NCBI GenBank assembly: GCA_039583875.1
Contig: CM077166.1
Location: 87,294,564 to 87,358,563, forward strand
Length of the DNA: 64,000 bases
Direction of reading: 5' to 3'
DNA from: Platanthera guangdongensis
Lineage: Eukaryota > Streptophyta > Magnoliopsida > Asparagales > Orchidaceae
Shown: piece by piece, positions 43,922 through 55,029 of the stretch
Position numbering within the stretch: position 1 is the first letter of the stretch
How the letters are laid out: every line of letters begins with the position of its first letter
Position numbers and translations under genes: made by a program
Notes under the pieces: model-generated
The model's input: the letters and a program-made list of their open reading frames with translations, nothing else
Told to the model about the DNA's origin: nothing
The model's database searches: none

Positions 43922-45914
43922 GCGAATTGTGAGCGCTAGGGGAGCACATTTCTATCACACTCATTTAGCTAAGGCCTTAGCTACCTTCGAGTCAACCACG
44001 GACTTGCCCCCTACCGCCCGCAACCTTTTAGCCGAATTTTTCGTTTTTTGTATTTTCTATTATTGTTTTGCTATTCTTTTCTCTTCTAATAATAATGCAG
44101 TGTTTCGATCCGGGCCTCCCAGTCTCGTCTTGAGGAAAGCTTCTACCTTCTCTTTTTCTTTTTATACTTATTATATTTTATGTATTATCTGTTCCGCATA
44201 CTTAGACTGCAACATTGGGGACAATGTTGGGTTTAAGTATGTGGGTGTTTTCTTATTTTTTTCATTTTTGCACTTTTATATTCTATCATACCAAAAAAAT
44301 CATCAAAAATACAATTTTTTTTTCTTTCCTTGTTTTTGTTATATATAAAAAACAAAAACTCAAAAAAAAAATCATCATAAAACTCAAAAAAATCAAAAAA
44401 AAAACTTATAAAATAAAAATTGAAAAAAAACAATCATCAAACACAAAAAATTCAAAAAACATTTGTTTACTTTGTAAATAATTTTTGTCAAAAATCTCTT
44501 TTCCCCCCTTTTCTTTTTGTAAAAACTCGCATTTTGCCTCCCCGCGGCGTTCGACTCATCGAACCAACCACCAAAATAAGAGTCTGTGCGCGAGCCGCCT
44601 TCGAGTTTTTACTTTGTACATTATTTAAAAAACAAAAAAAAATTAATTTCTCTCTTTCCCCACTATCTTCTTTGTAAAATAACACCTCTTTCTTTCTTAT
44701 TTTTTGTAAATAACTTATCAAAATACACTAAAAACTCAAAAAAATTAGGAAAACCAAAAACGCATCAAAAAAAGACAATAACTATAAAAATTCGCAAAAA
44801 AGACGATAATCATAAAAAATATACAAAAAAATATGATAAAAACTCTAAAAAATCAAAAAAATATTTTGTTAATTATGTAACAAATCGAATATCTCAATTC
44901 TTAATTTTTTTGCTATCCAAAAAATTTGTTTTGAGTTTATTTATATGTGAATTTGATTAATTCTTTGTTCACTACCTGTTTGTTAATTATTGATTGAAAA
45001 ATTTAAATAGTCGGGGTTAAGTTTTAAAGAATTCATTATGCTTTGTTAAAGATAGCGAACTCGTTTTTGGCACTACTTCTAATTTTTCATTAATAGGAGC
45101 ACGCATATTATGTTATGAAATAACGACTATAGAATTCAATTATACTTACTTTTAGCTTTCTGCAAAATTGGAACGTACAATTTATTAAGGTTGCTCTCAA
45201 ACATTTTTAGGATTAAAAATCTAGTTTTCTTTTCTCCCCTTACTTATCATGTCTTACTTTGCATGATAAAATTTTTATTCTTAAAATAACCTATGTCAAT
45301 AGGAATAAGATTTCGTTCCGTAAACATAGGCACCCAATAATTTAAAAAGATAATATGTTATGGAGTAAGAGGATAAAATTCATTACTCCTACACATATAT
45401 ATTGGGTTAATTTTATTATGAAGTTGAAAAAAAAACAAAGATCATATTAGGAAAATAAGATTTCATTTTCCTAATAATCCTATAAAGAAAAAAAAATGGA
45501 GATTTGAGAAAAAATTACCTCACCTCAAAATCAAAACCCTCTTCATAAACCAACATCAATCCCCTTAGCCAATTACACGATTAAAGAATTAATTCAAAAA
45601 ACTATTTGAGAGCATAATTAGTAAATTGTATTATTTCCAATAACACTCCTATAAGCTAGAGTTCATATAATTCCAAACTAATTTCGTTAATCTAACCATT
45701 ACAAATATTGCCTTCTATTTGATTACATCAAGAAATCTTTTGGCCAAAACTTTTGCGCTATTTAAATCATCTACATAATTTTAGGACTTAACTCTTACAC
45801 CCCGTATATTTATTTAGATCTCTCTTATAATTGATTAAGCGGTAGCTAAACTTAGAGTTTTTCCTATTCCTTATAAGTTCACCTCAAACTTTTGCTCTGA
45901 AATAGCAAAAGCTT

Positions 45915-45929
45915 AAGTATGGGGGTATT
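45915..45929 (+). other. LARD-like polypurine tract
   Basis: AAGTATGGGGGTATT directly before the 3' LTR start at 45930. Confidence 0.75.
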
Positions 45930-48833
45930 TGATGAATTGTAAATATACCTATTTTTATGTACATTACTCAAGTCGTTTTCATTTATTTTTGTCATTTTTA
46001 CTTGTTTTTATTCAATAAAATGTTCCTATTTTTGTAAATATTTTACTAACTTGTTTTATTTTATTTTTTAGGAAAAAATAAAAAACTGCAAAAAATTGCC
46101 AAGTCACGCCCGTGACTTATTGATCACGCCCGTGACCAGGCCGTGATTCGTCAAACCCATGGAATCAGCGATTTTTAAAGCGAAATTTCCGATCGACGAT
46201 TTCCGATCGACGATTTGAGCTCGACTTTCCGTTCGACGATTCTCCAGCAGCTCGACGATTTCTGCTCGACAAACACGCGCTCGACGATCTTCCCGCTCGA
46301 CGATCGTCGAACCAATCTTTCAGCTCGATGATCGTCGAACCGCCGACACGCCCAGAGTCATGCCGTGACCTGGGGCATGAGTTTCTCCACCTGGCTGACA
46401 AAGACCCGCACTCGACGATCTTGCCCCTCGACAATCGTCGAACTCGATCTTCCCGCTCGACGATTGTTCAACTCGACAAGACCCGATGACAGCTCAAAGT
46501 CCCGTGCCCAGATCCACCTTCTTGACACGCCCATCGTCACGCCCATGACCTGGGGCGTGACCAACGCGAGACCGACACATGTCCAGCCCGAAGTCAACTT
46601 TGCCGTCAAATCGCCGGCCGCCATCGCAAACTGTAGTGACACGCCTGCCGACACGCCCGTGTTCGAGGGTGTGTACTTTGATTTTTTTTGCCTATTTAAA
46701 CCAGCTTGCTGGATGTAATCCTGTTCCTTCTTTTGAACCATTTTGTATATGAGTTATGCTGCTCGGATGAGTCCAAATGCTATGTAAGGGAAATTTCTCA
46801 CCCTCTCCTTTATTTTCTTAGCTTTGTAATCTTCGTTTTTAGCTTAATAAAATTGTAGATTTTCTCTCTTTTTATGTATTTGGACTTCAACTATGTGGCT
46901 ACTCCTATGCAATCTTATTTCTTTCTTTGTTTTAACTTTGTTTTCGTTCTCTTTTAAAATGGTGTGTGTGTGTGTATGAGATTAGTTTTCTTGCTTTTAT
47001 ATTTAGTTATGTTCACTTAGTTTTGTTAAACTTAGGATTTTATAGCATTATTTTTCATTCCTATAGATCCATAAAATGATTTCAAAGTGATTTTCATTTT
47101 CTTTAACTTAGATTTTTCTCTTTAGGTTGTAAAACATTTTCGTTCTTTTCGTTTTATTCTCACTTTTTAGCAACTTTTACGGAGTTATAGGAATGATAAT
47201 ATAGTCGTTTTAATTTTTCGCGCACTTCGATTTTTCGTTTAAACTTTTGCTCCTTTTATTTTTCTGTCTTCATTTTAATCATTTCTACCGCATTCTAGTG
47301 GTAGAAATGTATTCATTTTTATTTTTCGAGAACTTGCGTTTTCATTTTTATTTGCAAAACTTTCTTCCCGTTTAATTTTTCTTTTCACTTTTTATGCATT
47401 TTTACCGCATTCTAGTGGTAGAAATGATGTTATTTTAATTTTTCGTCAACTTAGTTTTTCTTAATTTTTTCGCTCATGTGTGTGTGCACATTTATTTCCG
47501 CCTACTCGTTAAGAGTTAAATGGCGCTTGGCTTTATTCCATTCAGTAGAGTGTGTGAGTTTTTACATTCTATCATGTGCGTGTGTTTTACTTTTTGTCGA
47601 GAGTGTGTGTGCGTGTGTTTTACTTTCATGTAGAGTGAGTGTGTTTACTTTATGTCGAGCGTGTGCGTGAGTTTTACTTTCTGTCGAGTGTGTGCGTGAG
47701 TTGCATTTATTGGGTCCTAGTCGTTTGAGTAGGACCCGCTTTCTTTCTCCCACTCACGCATTTACGCCGGGACTCGCAATTTACAGCTTTCTTCAGTCCT
47801 ACTCGTTTGAGTAGGACTTGCAATTTTCTGCTTTTCTTTACAGCTTTCTTTTATCGCTTTCATTTACTGCTTTCATTTATTGCTTTATTTTATTGCTTTC
47901 ACCACTGCAATCCCCATTCCGATGAGTGGCTAATCGTTCTTAGCCCTCAATATCGAAGAGCATTGGGACAGATAAAATAGCTTAAAATAATTAAAGTTCT
48001 AATTTTTCTAATTAATTAATTACTTAAGGTTTGCCCGGGGTTAACGATGCGTAGGACCACATATCGATGTGTGGGCCCTATTTCTGTTTTCCATACGCTA
48101 GCCGAGAGGCCATGCGTATGGACAAATCACCCCTTGGCAAAGAGAGTTTCTCACTAACCCGCGAGAGAGGAGGCGCCCCAACTCTATTGGATGGGGTTCC
48201 CCACCCTATAGCGAGGTTCTTAGCGTAATGCGGGCGTTAAGAGGAATCCTTCGTCGGACTAACGTTCGGTTGAATAGTCTTAGCGTTCAGGTGAGCGATA
48301 GCCCTATAGCTAGGTGAGCTCATTCTAGTGGAACCTCCACGACCAAGTTTCCTCCTTAATTAAGTAGAAATTTAGGATCTCTTTTTATTTAAAGTATATT
48401 TTAGTTCTAATTCTATTCGGTGCCATCGAGCTAAACTCTTCATCGGCTCCACCATATTGCTTTCTTTTTATGCTTTCTTTTTTTGTCATTTTTTATATAT
48501 ATAAAAAATATCCCGACAAGATGATCATCGGTAAAATAATAGTCCCCTCCAGGGAAGAGTAGAAATAATCAAACCGACCCCGAGAACAATACAACCTCAA
48601 TATTCCACCCGGAATATCCTGTACTACTCACGATAGGTGCACTTGCCTTCTTTCGTTAAAACTCGATCTAACCCGTTTTATATCCAAATAAATAAATACG
48701 CGCACCACGTTTTCTAAATCAAACCACTTCCGCTTTACTTAAATAAAATCACCAGGGGCGCCGCGCATCCTCACCTATTTTTGGAGTTTTAACCGCATTA
48801 AGTTTTCGGACTTGATGCGAAAAATATCAATCA
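45930..48833 (+). repeat. LARD-like 3' LTR (2904 bp)
   Basis: Collinear with the 5' LTR except for an extra 187 bp near 46378-46565, lying between two copies of TGACCTGGGGC(G/A)TGA. It has TCGACGA arrays at 46185-46345 and 46405-46480. Ends AATATCAATCA. Confidence 0.93.
46185..46480 (+). repeat. TCGACGA motif arrays in the LARD-like 3' LTR
   Basis: The first block matches the 5' LTR array. The second block (46405-46480) exists only here, in the 187-bp segment. Confidence 0.85.
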
Positions 48834-48838
48834 AGTGC
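48834..48838 (+). repeat. Target-site duplication AGTGC, right copy
   Basis: Matches 41130-41134. Confidence 0.93.
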
Positions 48839-50136
48839 GCTCTTATTCACGGGTGCAGCTCAAGTCAAATGTATTGTTTTTGTGTAAACTTTAAAATAGT
48901 GGTGCTGGCTTAGGATTTCAGGATTGAGTAGTTCTAAAATCATGCAGTGCTCCTAATCGAGTACTCATGGTTTGTGTAGAACTAGTATAGAGTTAATTTT
49001 TCTTTATGCTCGTAAATTTATATTTTTCTGCAGACGTAAATATTGTTTGTAATACTCAAAATGTGAATCTGGAGTACTCGAACGATAATGTAGGAATGTG
49101 TGTAGCCACCGCTAGACTCGTATTGCTCGAGTTGGGAGGAAGGATCACCTTTCTCGGTGGCTAAGAACTTGCCCTAAGCTACTCTTGAAGCATTGGTGCC
49201 CGGTTAGTCAAGAGTGAGCATGACGTAGGCCATCATTTTGGCTAGTTTGAGCCTTGTTTAGCATTTCCTACCTGTTAACCGTTGCATAACAAATTTGTGC
49301 CTACCCCTTCTTTGATCCAGCTCCACTCACATTCACTAAGGCCTGAAACCAAACCCACCATCGAAATCAAATGCTTGAGCTTGTTTGTATTTACTATTTT
49401 GCTGATGTTGTGATATGTGGAAATCGTGTAATGTGGTGATGAATTCATAAACTTTTTGATTGCTACGTTTGGGGATTGCAAACGCAGAAAAGAAAAAAGC
49501 AGAAAAGCAAAAAAGAAAAAGAAAAATCTGAACGAATTGCTTTGAGAATTCTATCCCCATCCTATTTATTAAGTTTGGTCGGGTTAGGCCGTGTACATGC
49601 CCGATTTTCAACCTCAGTCTGGGGGTGTGTTACACGTGCATTTCTAAGTGGCTTTATTGGTTCAGGTTTTTGTTCGCTCGCTTTGGTTGCGTGGAGCCGT
49701 CATGTTTATCATTGACTACCAAACCTTAGCCTAAGCTCCATCCTCTCCTATAAGTCCTACTGATTCACGCTTGAGTCTAACCCGCACCGTGGAGAGAGTG
49801 TGAACGTGCAAGCGTATGGTCCCCGACATTGGTGGATTCCTTTGGAGGTGATCCTGAGCCCCGATCTTTGGCAATGCTCACCTTAGTGGCCTGCCTACTT
49901 TCTTCCTACACATGATCGCAAGATTCTCTAACATTCTAATTTTGAGCAATTATAATATTTATTTACACCTGTCGAATAGTTTAAACTACTTAGTATAATT
50001 AAAAAGTTTTTCTATTATATCTTCTATGCCCATGATGTATTTGATTTCTCGTCTTACTTTCTTTTTTGAAATTTTTGAGCTAGCTAGCTATTTTCTAGTT
50101 CACGGAGTGATGATTTGCTCGGGACATGCAAATGGT
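48839..50136 (+). other. Outer element, non-coding 3' part
   Basis: No coding region or domain could be recognised on either strand. Short ORFs are unconvincing. It contains an A/G-rich stretch (49485-49525). This is the untranslated region between the missing pol position and the 3' LTR. Confidence 0.6.
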
Positions 50137-50150
50137 TAAGTCTGGGGGTG
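50137..50150 (+). other. Outer element polypurine tract
   Basis: TAAGTCTGGGGGTG directly precedes the TGATGAGTCC LTR start. Confidence 0.8.
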
Positions 50151-51089
50151 TGATGAGTCCAAATTTTACACTGATTTTTGGACTCATCTGGGCCAGTTTT
50201 ATCGTCTTAGCACTGCACTTGAGAGCTATTAGGGCTTATATTTGTTTACGTGCTTATTTCATGATTAAGTGCAATGTAGGCCTGTTTCTGTGTATTTTAT
50301 TTGTTTCTGTGTTTTTGTGATGAGTCCTAATTTTACACTGATTTTTGGACTCATCTGGGCCAGTTTTATCGTCTTAGCACTGCACTTGAGAGCTATTACA
50401 GCTTATATTGGTTTTCGTGCTTATTTCATGATTAAGTGCACTGTAGGCCTGTTTTGTGTGTTTTATTTGTTTCTGTGTTTTTGTTATTCTTTAGTCGTGT
50501 CTTGAGAATGTGGTGTACACTTTTGGTAGCCTATCTGCCTCTTCTACTGGTGCATGGGTCGTGTGCGTGCTCCGGAACTGCTCGGGAGACCCCGACGATG
50601 CAGGAACACTCCGCACGACCACTGGACTTACTGCGCACGACCACTGGTCGTGCGCCACCGATCGTGCGCATTACATTCTATTTTTTTCTATTTCTTCCAG
50701 GGTAATCGCACGAGCACTGGCCATAGTGCGCACGACCACTGGTCGTGCGCCACTGCTCGTGCACGTTTACCCCTTGCTTTTTGTAAATCTGTCCAAGTCA
50801 ATCGTACGATCAATGGATTCAGTGCGCATAACCATCGGTCGTGCGCCACTGATCGTGCACTTTTATGTTGATGTTTCTATCCAGGTTGTAGGTCTAATTG
50901 GAAATGGCGCACGATCATTGACCTACAGTGCGCACGACCACTGGTCATGCGCCACTGATCGTGCGCTATGCTTTTGCTGCCTCCGTATTTAAGGGCCTGC
51001 TCCGCAATTTAGGTCAATGCCCGTCATTTGCTGCGATCGAGGAGTGTGCGGGAAGCGCCATTTTACTTCTCCAGCTGCTCCATCACCTC
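50151..51089 (+). repeat. Outer element 3' LTR, partial
   Basis: Matches 29256-30210 of the 5' LTR, including the duplicated terminus (50151 and 50318) and near-palindromes. Cut at 51090 by Sire-B. Confidence 0.92.
50605..50970 (+). repeat. Near-palindrome array in the outer 3' LTR
   Basis: At least three clear copies of GCGCACGACCA plus a one- or two-base centre plus TGGTCGTGCGC (for example about 50633-50655 and 50728-50750), plus GATCGTGCGC half-sites. Confidence 0.85.
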
Positions 51090-52707
51090 TGTTGGAACAC
51101 CCTATTACTAATTTGGGTCAGGATCACTATGTCTTTAGGAAACCTGTTTTTGACCTCATTGTATAGATCTAAAGGTCAATTAGGATTGAGTCTAAGGGTT
51201 AGTAGTTAGGTTTGGAAGCTGCCCTCAAGACCAAGGTTTTTCAGTTTGGAGACTAAGTCATTTCGTCGAGCACAGTACGACGAATTGTCGAACTCCAATC
51301 GACGATCGTTGAGCTCACTTCGACGGATCGTCGAACTCCATTCTACGATCGCTGAGCTCAACTTCAACAAATCATCGAACTCCATTCGATGATCTTCGAT
51401 CCCAGTTCGACGATCTTGACTCCAGTATTGATTCTCTATCTCTGAGCTCAGTTCTACGATAGTTGAGCTCAGATCGACGATCTCTGTTGCTGTATAAGTC
51501 CAAATCGCTGAGCTCAGTTCGACGATAGTAGAGCTCAGTTCGACGTTTTTCTGAAGAGTTAAATGATTTTCAAGATTCAAATTCAGAACAGTTAAGGAGT
51601 TATTGTCAGTAATTAATTCAGTAGATCTTGTAGCCGTTTTCATTTATTCTGGACCAAGTTTCAAGGGATCATCAAGGAATGTTTCTTTGGACTTTCCCCC
51701 AGAAGACAATTGCAATTAAGGAAGTCAATTAATGACAGGCCAATGGCTATTCTGGACAGAGGATCATTTCTAAGGAATAAAAGATAAGATTTTTGAATCT
51801 TTCTGACACAGCACAGATAAGCAGAACAAGAAAAAGAAGAACAATTCATTCTCTGCAACAACTTTTCTCTGGAACAACATCTTTCTCAACACCAACTGTT
51901 CACAAGAGAAAAGGAGAAAGAGCTGTAGACACTCTCTGTCTAAAAGAATTCTTACAAGAACACACAACCAAAAGGAGATCAACCATCTGAAATCTTCAGA
52001 TCTCTTTTGATTCAAGTGTTGAAGGCCATCATCATTCAAGACTTCAGACACCTAACAATTCAGTTGTGGCTGAAATCATGAATTACTGGAGATCAACTTT
52101 TTGAAGGCCTATCACCCTACAGCAAAGATTTATTTCCTGATCAACTACAGATCTCAGGGGGAGCTTTGACAACATCATCAAATCCATATAGTCTTCTCAG
52201 CTGCTTTGAGAAAGAGAAGACTTTCATCACTCTCTCATCCCCATCTCTGTAAAGGGTTTTTCAAACTCCCTTCAAAAGTTTGTGCTTGGTTTTTGAGCAC
52301 CTTATCAAAAGCTCATTGGTGGCAAGACACCTGATCAAAAAATCTGATTTGGTTTTTGAGCACCTTATCAAAAGCTCATTGGAGCCCAGGACACCTGATC
52401 AACTCATCCTGCAGTGGATTCCTACCTAGGGTGGTAGAAGAGTCGATGTACCCAAGTTTAGGGGAACCACTATAGCTCCTTGTGACTTCTAGTTGCTTTT
52501 CTTTATTTTTGTTTCTGGTTGTGATCTGTGATTAGTTATGATCTGTGATTAGTTTTTTTGTAGATTGTAATTAGATAGCTGCTGTGATTAGATTTAATAT
52601 TTGCTTCCCTGTTCACTCAGATTACAAGAACAGTTGTAAGAAATTTTAAAGCACCATACTCTATTCACCCCCCCTCTAGATTATATCAGATCTAGCTCAC
52701 ACTTTCA
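51090..52707 (+). repeat. Sire-B 5' LTR (1618 bp)
   Basis: Starts TGTTGGAACACCC and ends GCTCACACTTTCA. Contains a TCGTCGA/TCGACGA array at 51261-51545. The end (ACTCTATTCACC, C run, CTAGA) is like Sire-A. It is the inverted counterpart of 61228-62747. Confidence 0.93.
51261..51545 (+). repeat. TCGACGA/TCGTCGA motif array in the Sire-B LTR
   Basis: Motifs in both orientations (CGTCGAGC, TACGACGAA, AATCGACGATCG, GATCGTCGAAC), joined by TGAGCTCA palindromes every 20-30 bases. Confidence 0.85.
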
Positions 52708-52709
52708 AT

Positions 52710-52721
52710 TGGTATCAAAGC
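52710..52721 (+). other. Sire-B primer-binding site (initiator tRNA-Met)
   Basis: TGGTATCAAAGC, one mismatch from the initiator-Met complement, two bases after the LTR. Confidence 0.88.
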
Positions 52722-52865
52722 CAGGTTGGTTAAAAATACCACATCTTCCAGGTTGGTTAAACATACCACACCTTGGTGGTTGCACAGGCTAACACCTGAA
52801 CCCAAAGATTCCTAGTTAGATCTGCTTGTTGTAGATTTTGTTATTAGATTATTTCTTCACAAATC

Positions 52866-53348
52866 ATGGCCCAAAACAAAGATTATGCTTGCACCAGACC
52901 TCCACTGTGCAATCTGTCTAAGTTTGCACTTTGGAAAGCAAGGATTAGATTATACATGAATTCTATTGATGAGGACATTTTTAATTCTGTTTTGACAGTT
53001 TGTCCAAGACCTCCAGAGAACACAAGTACAAATGCTGTTCCACCTCCATCAGGAACAGATGCTGATATCAAGAAGTGGAAGGTAGCAGATGCAAAGGCTA
53101 TGAATATCTTAGCCCAGACTATGTCTGATGACATATTCCAAAAAGTGGCTGAATGTAATTCAGCAAAGGAAATCTAGGATAAGATCTCTGAAATAGTCTC
53201 AGGATCAGCTGATGAAAGAAAGGACAGGAGATCCCACCTCATATCCCAATATGAGAATTTCAAGAAGAGAGAAGCTGAGTCAGTTGGAGATATGTACAAT
53301 AGACTCAGTTTGATAGTCAATGAACTGAAGACTCTGGATAAAGAGATC
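52866..53348 (+). pseudogene. Sire-B gag N-terminal fragment
   Basis: The ATG at 52866 (MAQNKDYA...) opens the same gag N-terminus as Sire-A 1368. A TAG at 53175-53177 interrupts (SAKEI-stop-DKI, where Sire-A has SAKAIWDSL, so probably TGG to TAG). The frame continues to 53348, where the Sire-C LTR cuts it. Confidence 0.88.
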
Positions 53349-53685
53349 TGTTGGGTATTGTATCCACAACGTACCTGATTTGAAGAAGCCCCTGAACAAG
53401 ATAAGGTAAATAAACAATGTATTTGATGAAACCTTTTAAGTTGTGCTTGCAGTTATTCCACGCCAAGTGCACACCAATGTCAGGGTGCAGTAGGTCAATA
53501 TACACGGGTCTGCACGACGTAATCCCTCGTTGAGCAGATCAGTGTGTTGGCCTACGTGTACTCTCTCTATTGGAGTGTACTTATTTTCAAGTACAGGGCT
53601 GTGATAATGCAAAAGCAGACAAGGAGCAAGGATGGGACAAAGAGCAGCTCATGGGCGGAAAGATGAAAAATCGTTTAAGTATTAA

Positions 53686-53975
53686 TCGACGAGAATCACC
53701 AAGTGATTCTCGCCGATTCGGTGAGAATCACTAGTGATTCTCGCCGAATCGTCGAGAATCACTAATGATTCTCGCCGAATCGTCGAGAATCACTGGGTGA
53801 TTCTCGTCGTCTCTATCCGGCTAAATCAGAGCGTGCAAACAAGTCAAAATCGACGAGAATCACCTTTGATTCTCGCCGAATCAACGAGAATCACCTTTGA
53901 TTCTCGCCGGATCGACGAGAATAACCTTTGATTCTCGCCTAATCGACGAGAATCACCCTCGATTCTCATCGATTT
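53686..53975 (+). repeat. Palindromic repeat array in the Sire-C 5' LTR, about 8 units
   Basis: Each unit is about 31-34 bp: (A)TCGACGAGAATCAC, a 2-4 base centre, then (G)TGATTCTCGCCGA. Each forms a hairpin. There are two blocks of four units separated by about 45 bp. Known Sireviruses carry arrays of palindromic motifs in their LTRs. Confidence 0.92.
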
Positions 53976-54093
53976 TGCCTTAGGCGAATTTCTAAAGACG
54001 CTGGACCGGATCAAATGTTAAGGCGCTGTTTTGAAACGGTATTAGGGTTTCCTCTGGTGGGACCCACAACGGTCATAAAGGAGTATTCTACTG

Positions 54094-54101
54094 TATAAAT
54101 A
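54094..54101 (+). promoter_or_regulatory. TATA box of the Sire-C LTR
   Basis: TATAAATA in a CTGTATAAATACACG context, conserved in the 3' LTR at 60765-60772. Confidence 0.6.
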
Positions 54102-54962
54102 CACGTGTATTTTTGAACAGTGGAGACACATAGAAAAACGAAGCCGAGCCGCCGACCTTGACCTAGATCGCGAAATCCGCTCCGCCGCCGTCGCCGCTCG
54201 TGCCAATTGATCGCCAGATTTGATCGTGGTTTCTTCCAGATCTCCCGGCGATAGAAGCTCAGCCAAGCACAGCGTCTCATGCGTCTAACCAGAGATCCCT
54301 TATCTATTGATTCGTTGATCGGGAAAACCTTCCCCTTCCGAATCGATCGAGACGATCGATCCTAGTGTGACCGTTGGAAGACCTTGCTAGCATTGCTACG
54401 AAGATTGAATCTCCAATGTAGAGCAGCCGCACAACGTTGTCGTCGCCGATTCCGAGAACCAAGCCGCCGCCCTTCTTACCGCCGCCGGTTTCGGGGAGAT
54501 TCTCTCCAAGAGAGATCTAGGGTTGTGGACTCTTCGCTGACTTCAAGAACACGTCATCGAACGAACAGGGACACCTTAGTCTTCAAAAGTTGTTTGTATT
54601 TCTTTTACATTCTATTTTCATTTTTGTTGTAAAGGAACGTTGGTTCCTAGTTGTAAGGGTTGGGTGCAACCCGTGTTGTGGGAGTGTTGACTCCTACGTG
54701 TGGAAGGGTTCCTTCCGTTAGTGCAAGGATTGGATTTCAATCCTGTTGGTGAAGTGACCGAGTCGTCCCTGGTTGGGAGATTGGTCGAAGGGGGAAAGTG
54801 GATGTACCCAAATCGGGGAACCACTATAATTTGCTTGTGTCCTTTCTGTGCTGTGCTGTTTTGTTGTCTTGTGCAGGTACAATTTCAATTCCGCAAAAAC
54901 GCTGCACGTCACCTATTCCCCCCCCATAGGTGAAGGTAGTTGACACTAGGTGGACTTTCAAG

Positions 54963-54974
54963 TGGTATCAGAGG
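54963..54974 (+). other. Sire-C primer-binding site (initiator tRNA-Met)
   Basis: TGGTATCAGAGG, two bases after the LTR. Confidence 0.9.
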
Positions 54975-55029
54975 CAGGTTGCTCATCAAAAAGGTTCACA
55001 CCTTGAGTAGAATCCTGCCACTAGTGTCA

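Larger units (their letters stand above)
43852..45929 (+). other. LARD-like interior, non-coding
   Basis: Apart from the primer sites and polypurine tract there is only a short open stretch after 43929 that resembles no known domain, a TTAAGTATGTGGGTG tract (about 44232), and A-rich low-complexity sequence (44330-44470, 44630-44870). No gag or pol motif in any frame. Confidence 0.75.
41135..48833 (+). mobile_element. LARD-like non-autonomous LTR element, 7.7 kb
   Basis: LTRs of 2717 and 2904 bp surround a 2078-bp interior with tRNA-Asp primer sites and a polypurine tract but no gag or pol. A perfect AGTGC duplication flanks it. This fits a large retrotransposon derivative that would depend on proteins from an Athila/Tat-type partner. 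Confidence 0.92.
29256..51089 (+). mobile_element. Athila/Tat-type gag-pro element without RT, RNase H or integrase (outer element)
   Basis: The LTR starts TGATGAGTC at 29256 and again, after a polypurine tract, at 50151. The tRNA-Asp primer site and gag and protease sequences are of the Athila/Tat branch of Ty3 elements. No RT, RNase H or integrase is found between protease and 3' LTR, even after removing the inserted elements, so it is non-autonomous. Inserted in it are a CRM-like element (5' LTR), a LARD-like element (interior) and Sire-B (3' LTR, at 51090). The left border is inside old Tekay-type RT. Its right end is not in the window. Confidence 0.85.
51090..53348 (+). mobile_element. 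Sire-B: Sirevirus 5' part (LTR, primer site, start of gag)
   Basis: Inserted in the outer 3' LTR. Only the 5' LTR, primer site and the beginning of gag are seen before Sire-C interrupts at 53349; the remainder should lie beyond the right edge. Same family as Sire-B' by LTR similarity. Confidence 0.9.
53349..54960 (+). repeat. Sire-C 5' LTR (1612 bp)
   Basis: Starts TGTTGGGTATTG and ends GGTGGACTTTCA. Contains an array of imperfect palindromes (53686-53975), a TATA box (54094-54101) and a CCCCCCCC run near the end. Confidence 0.94.

Noticed and set aside
44233..44960. Lys/Asn-rich and Phe-rich ORFs
   Set aside because: Produced by A/T low-complexity sequence in the LARD interior.
49275..49715. 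Short ORFs in the outer element 3' region on both strands
   Set aside because: Overlapping, under 100 codons, with low-complexity Lys/Glu or Phe stretches and no homology that I recognise.
53686..53975. CRISPR-like array
   Set aside because: Units are palindromes without unique spacers of constant length, inside a plant LTR, and repeated in the 3' LTR.
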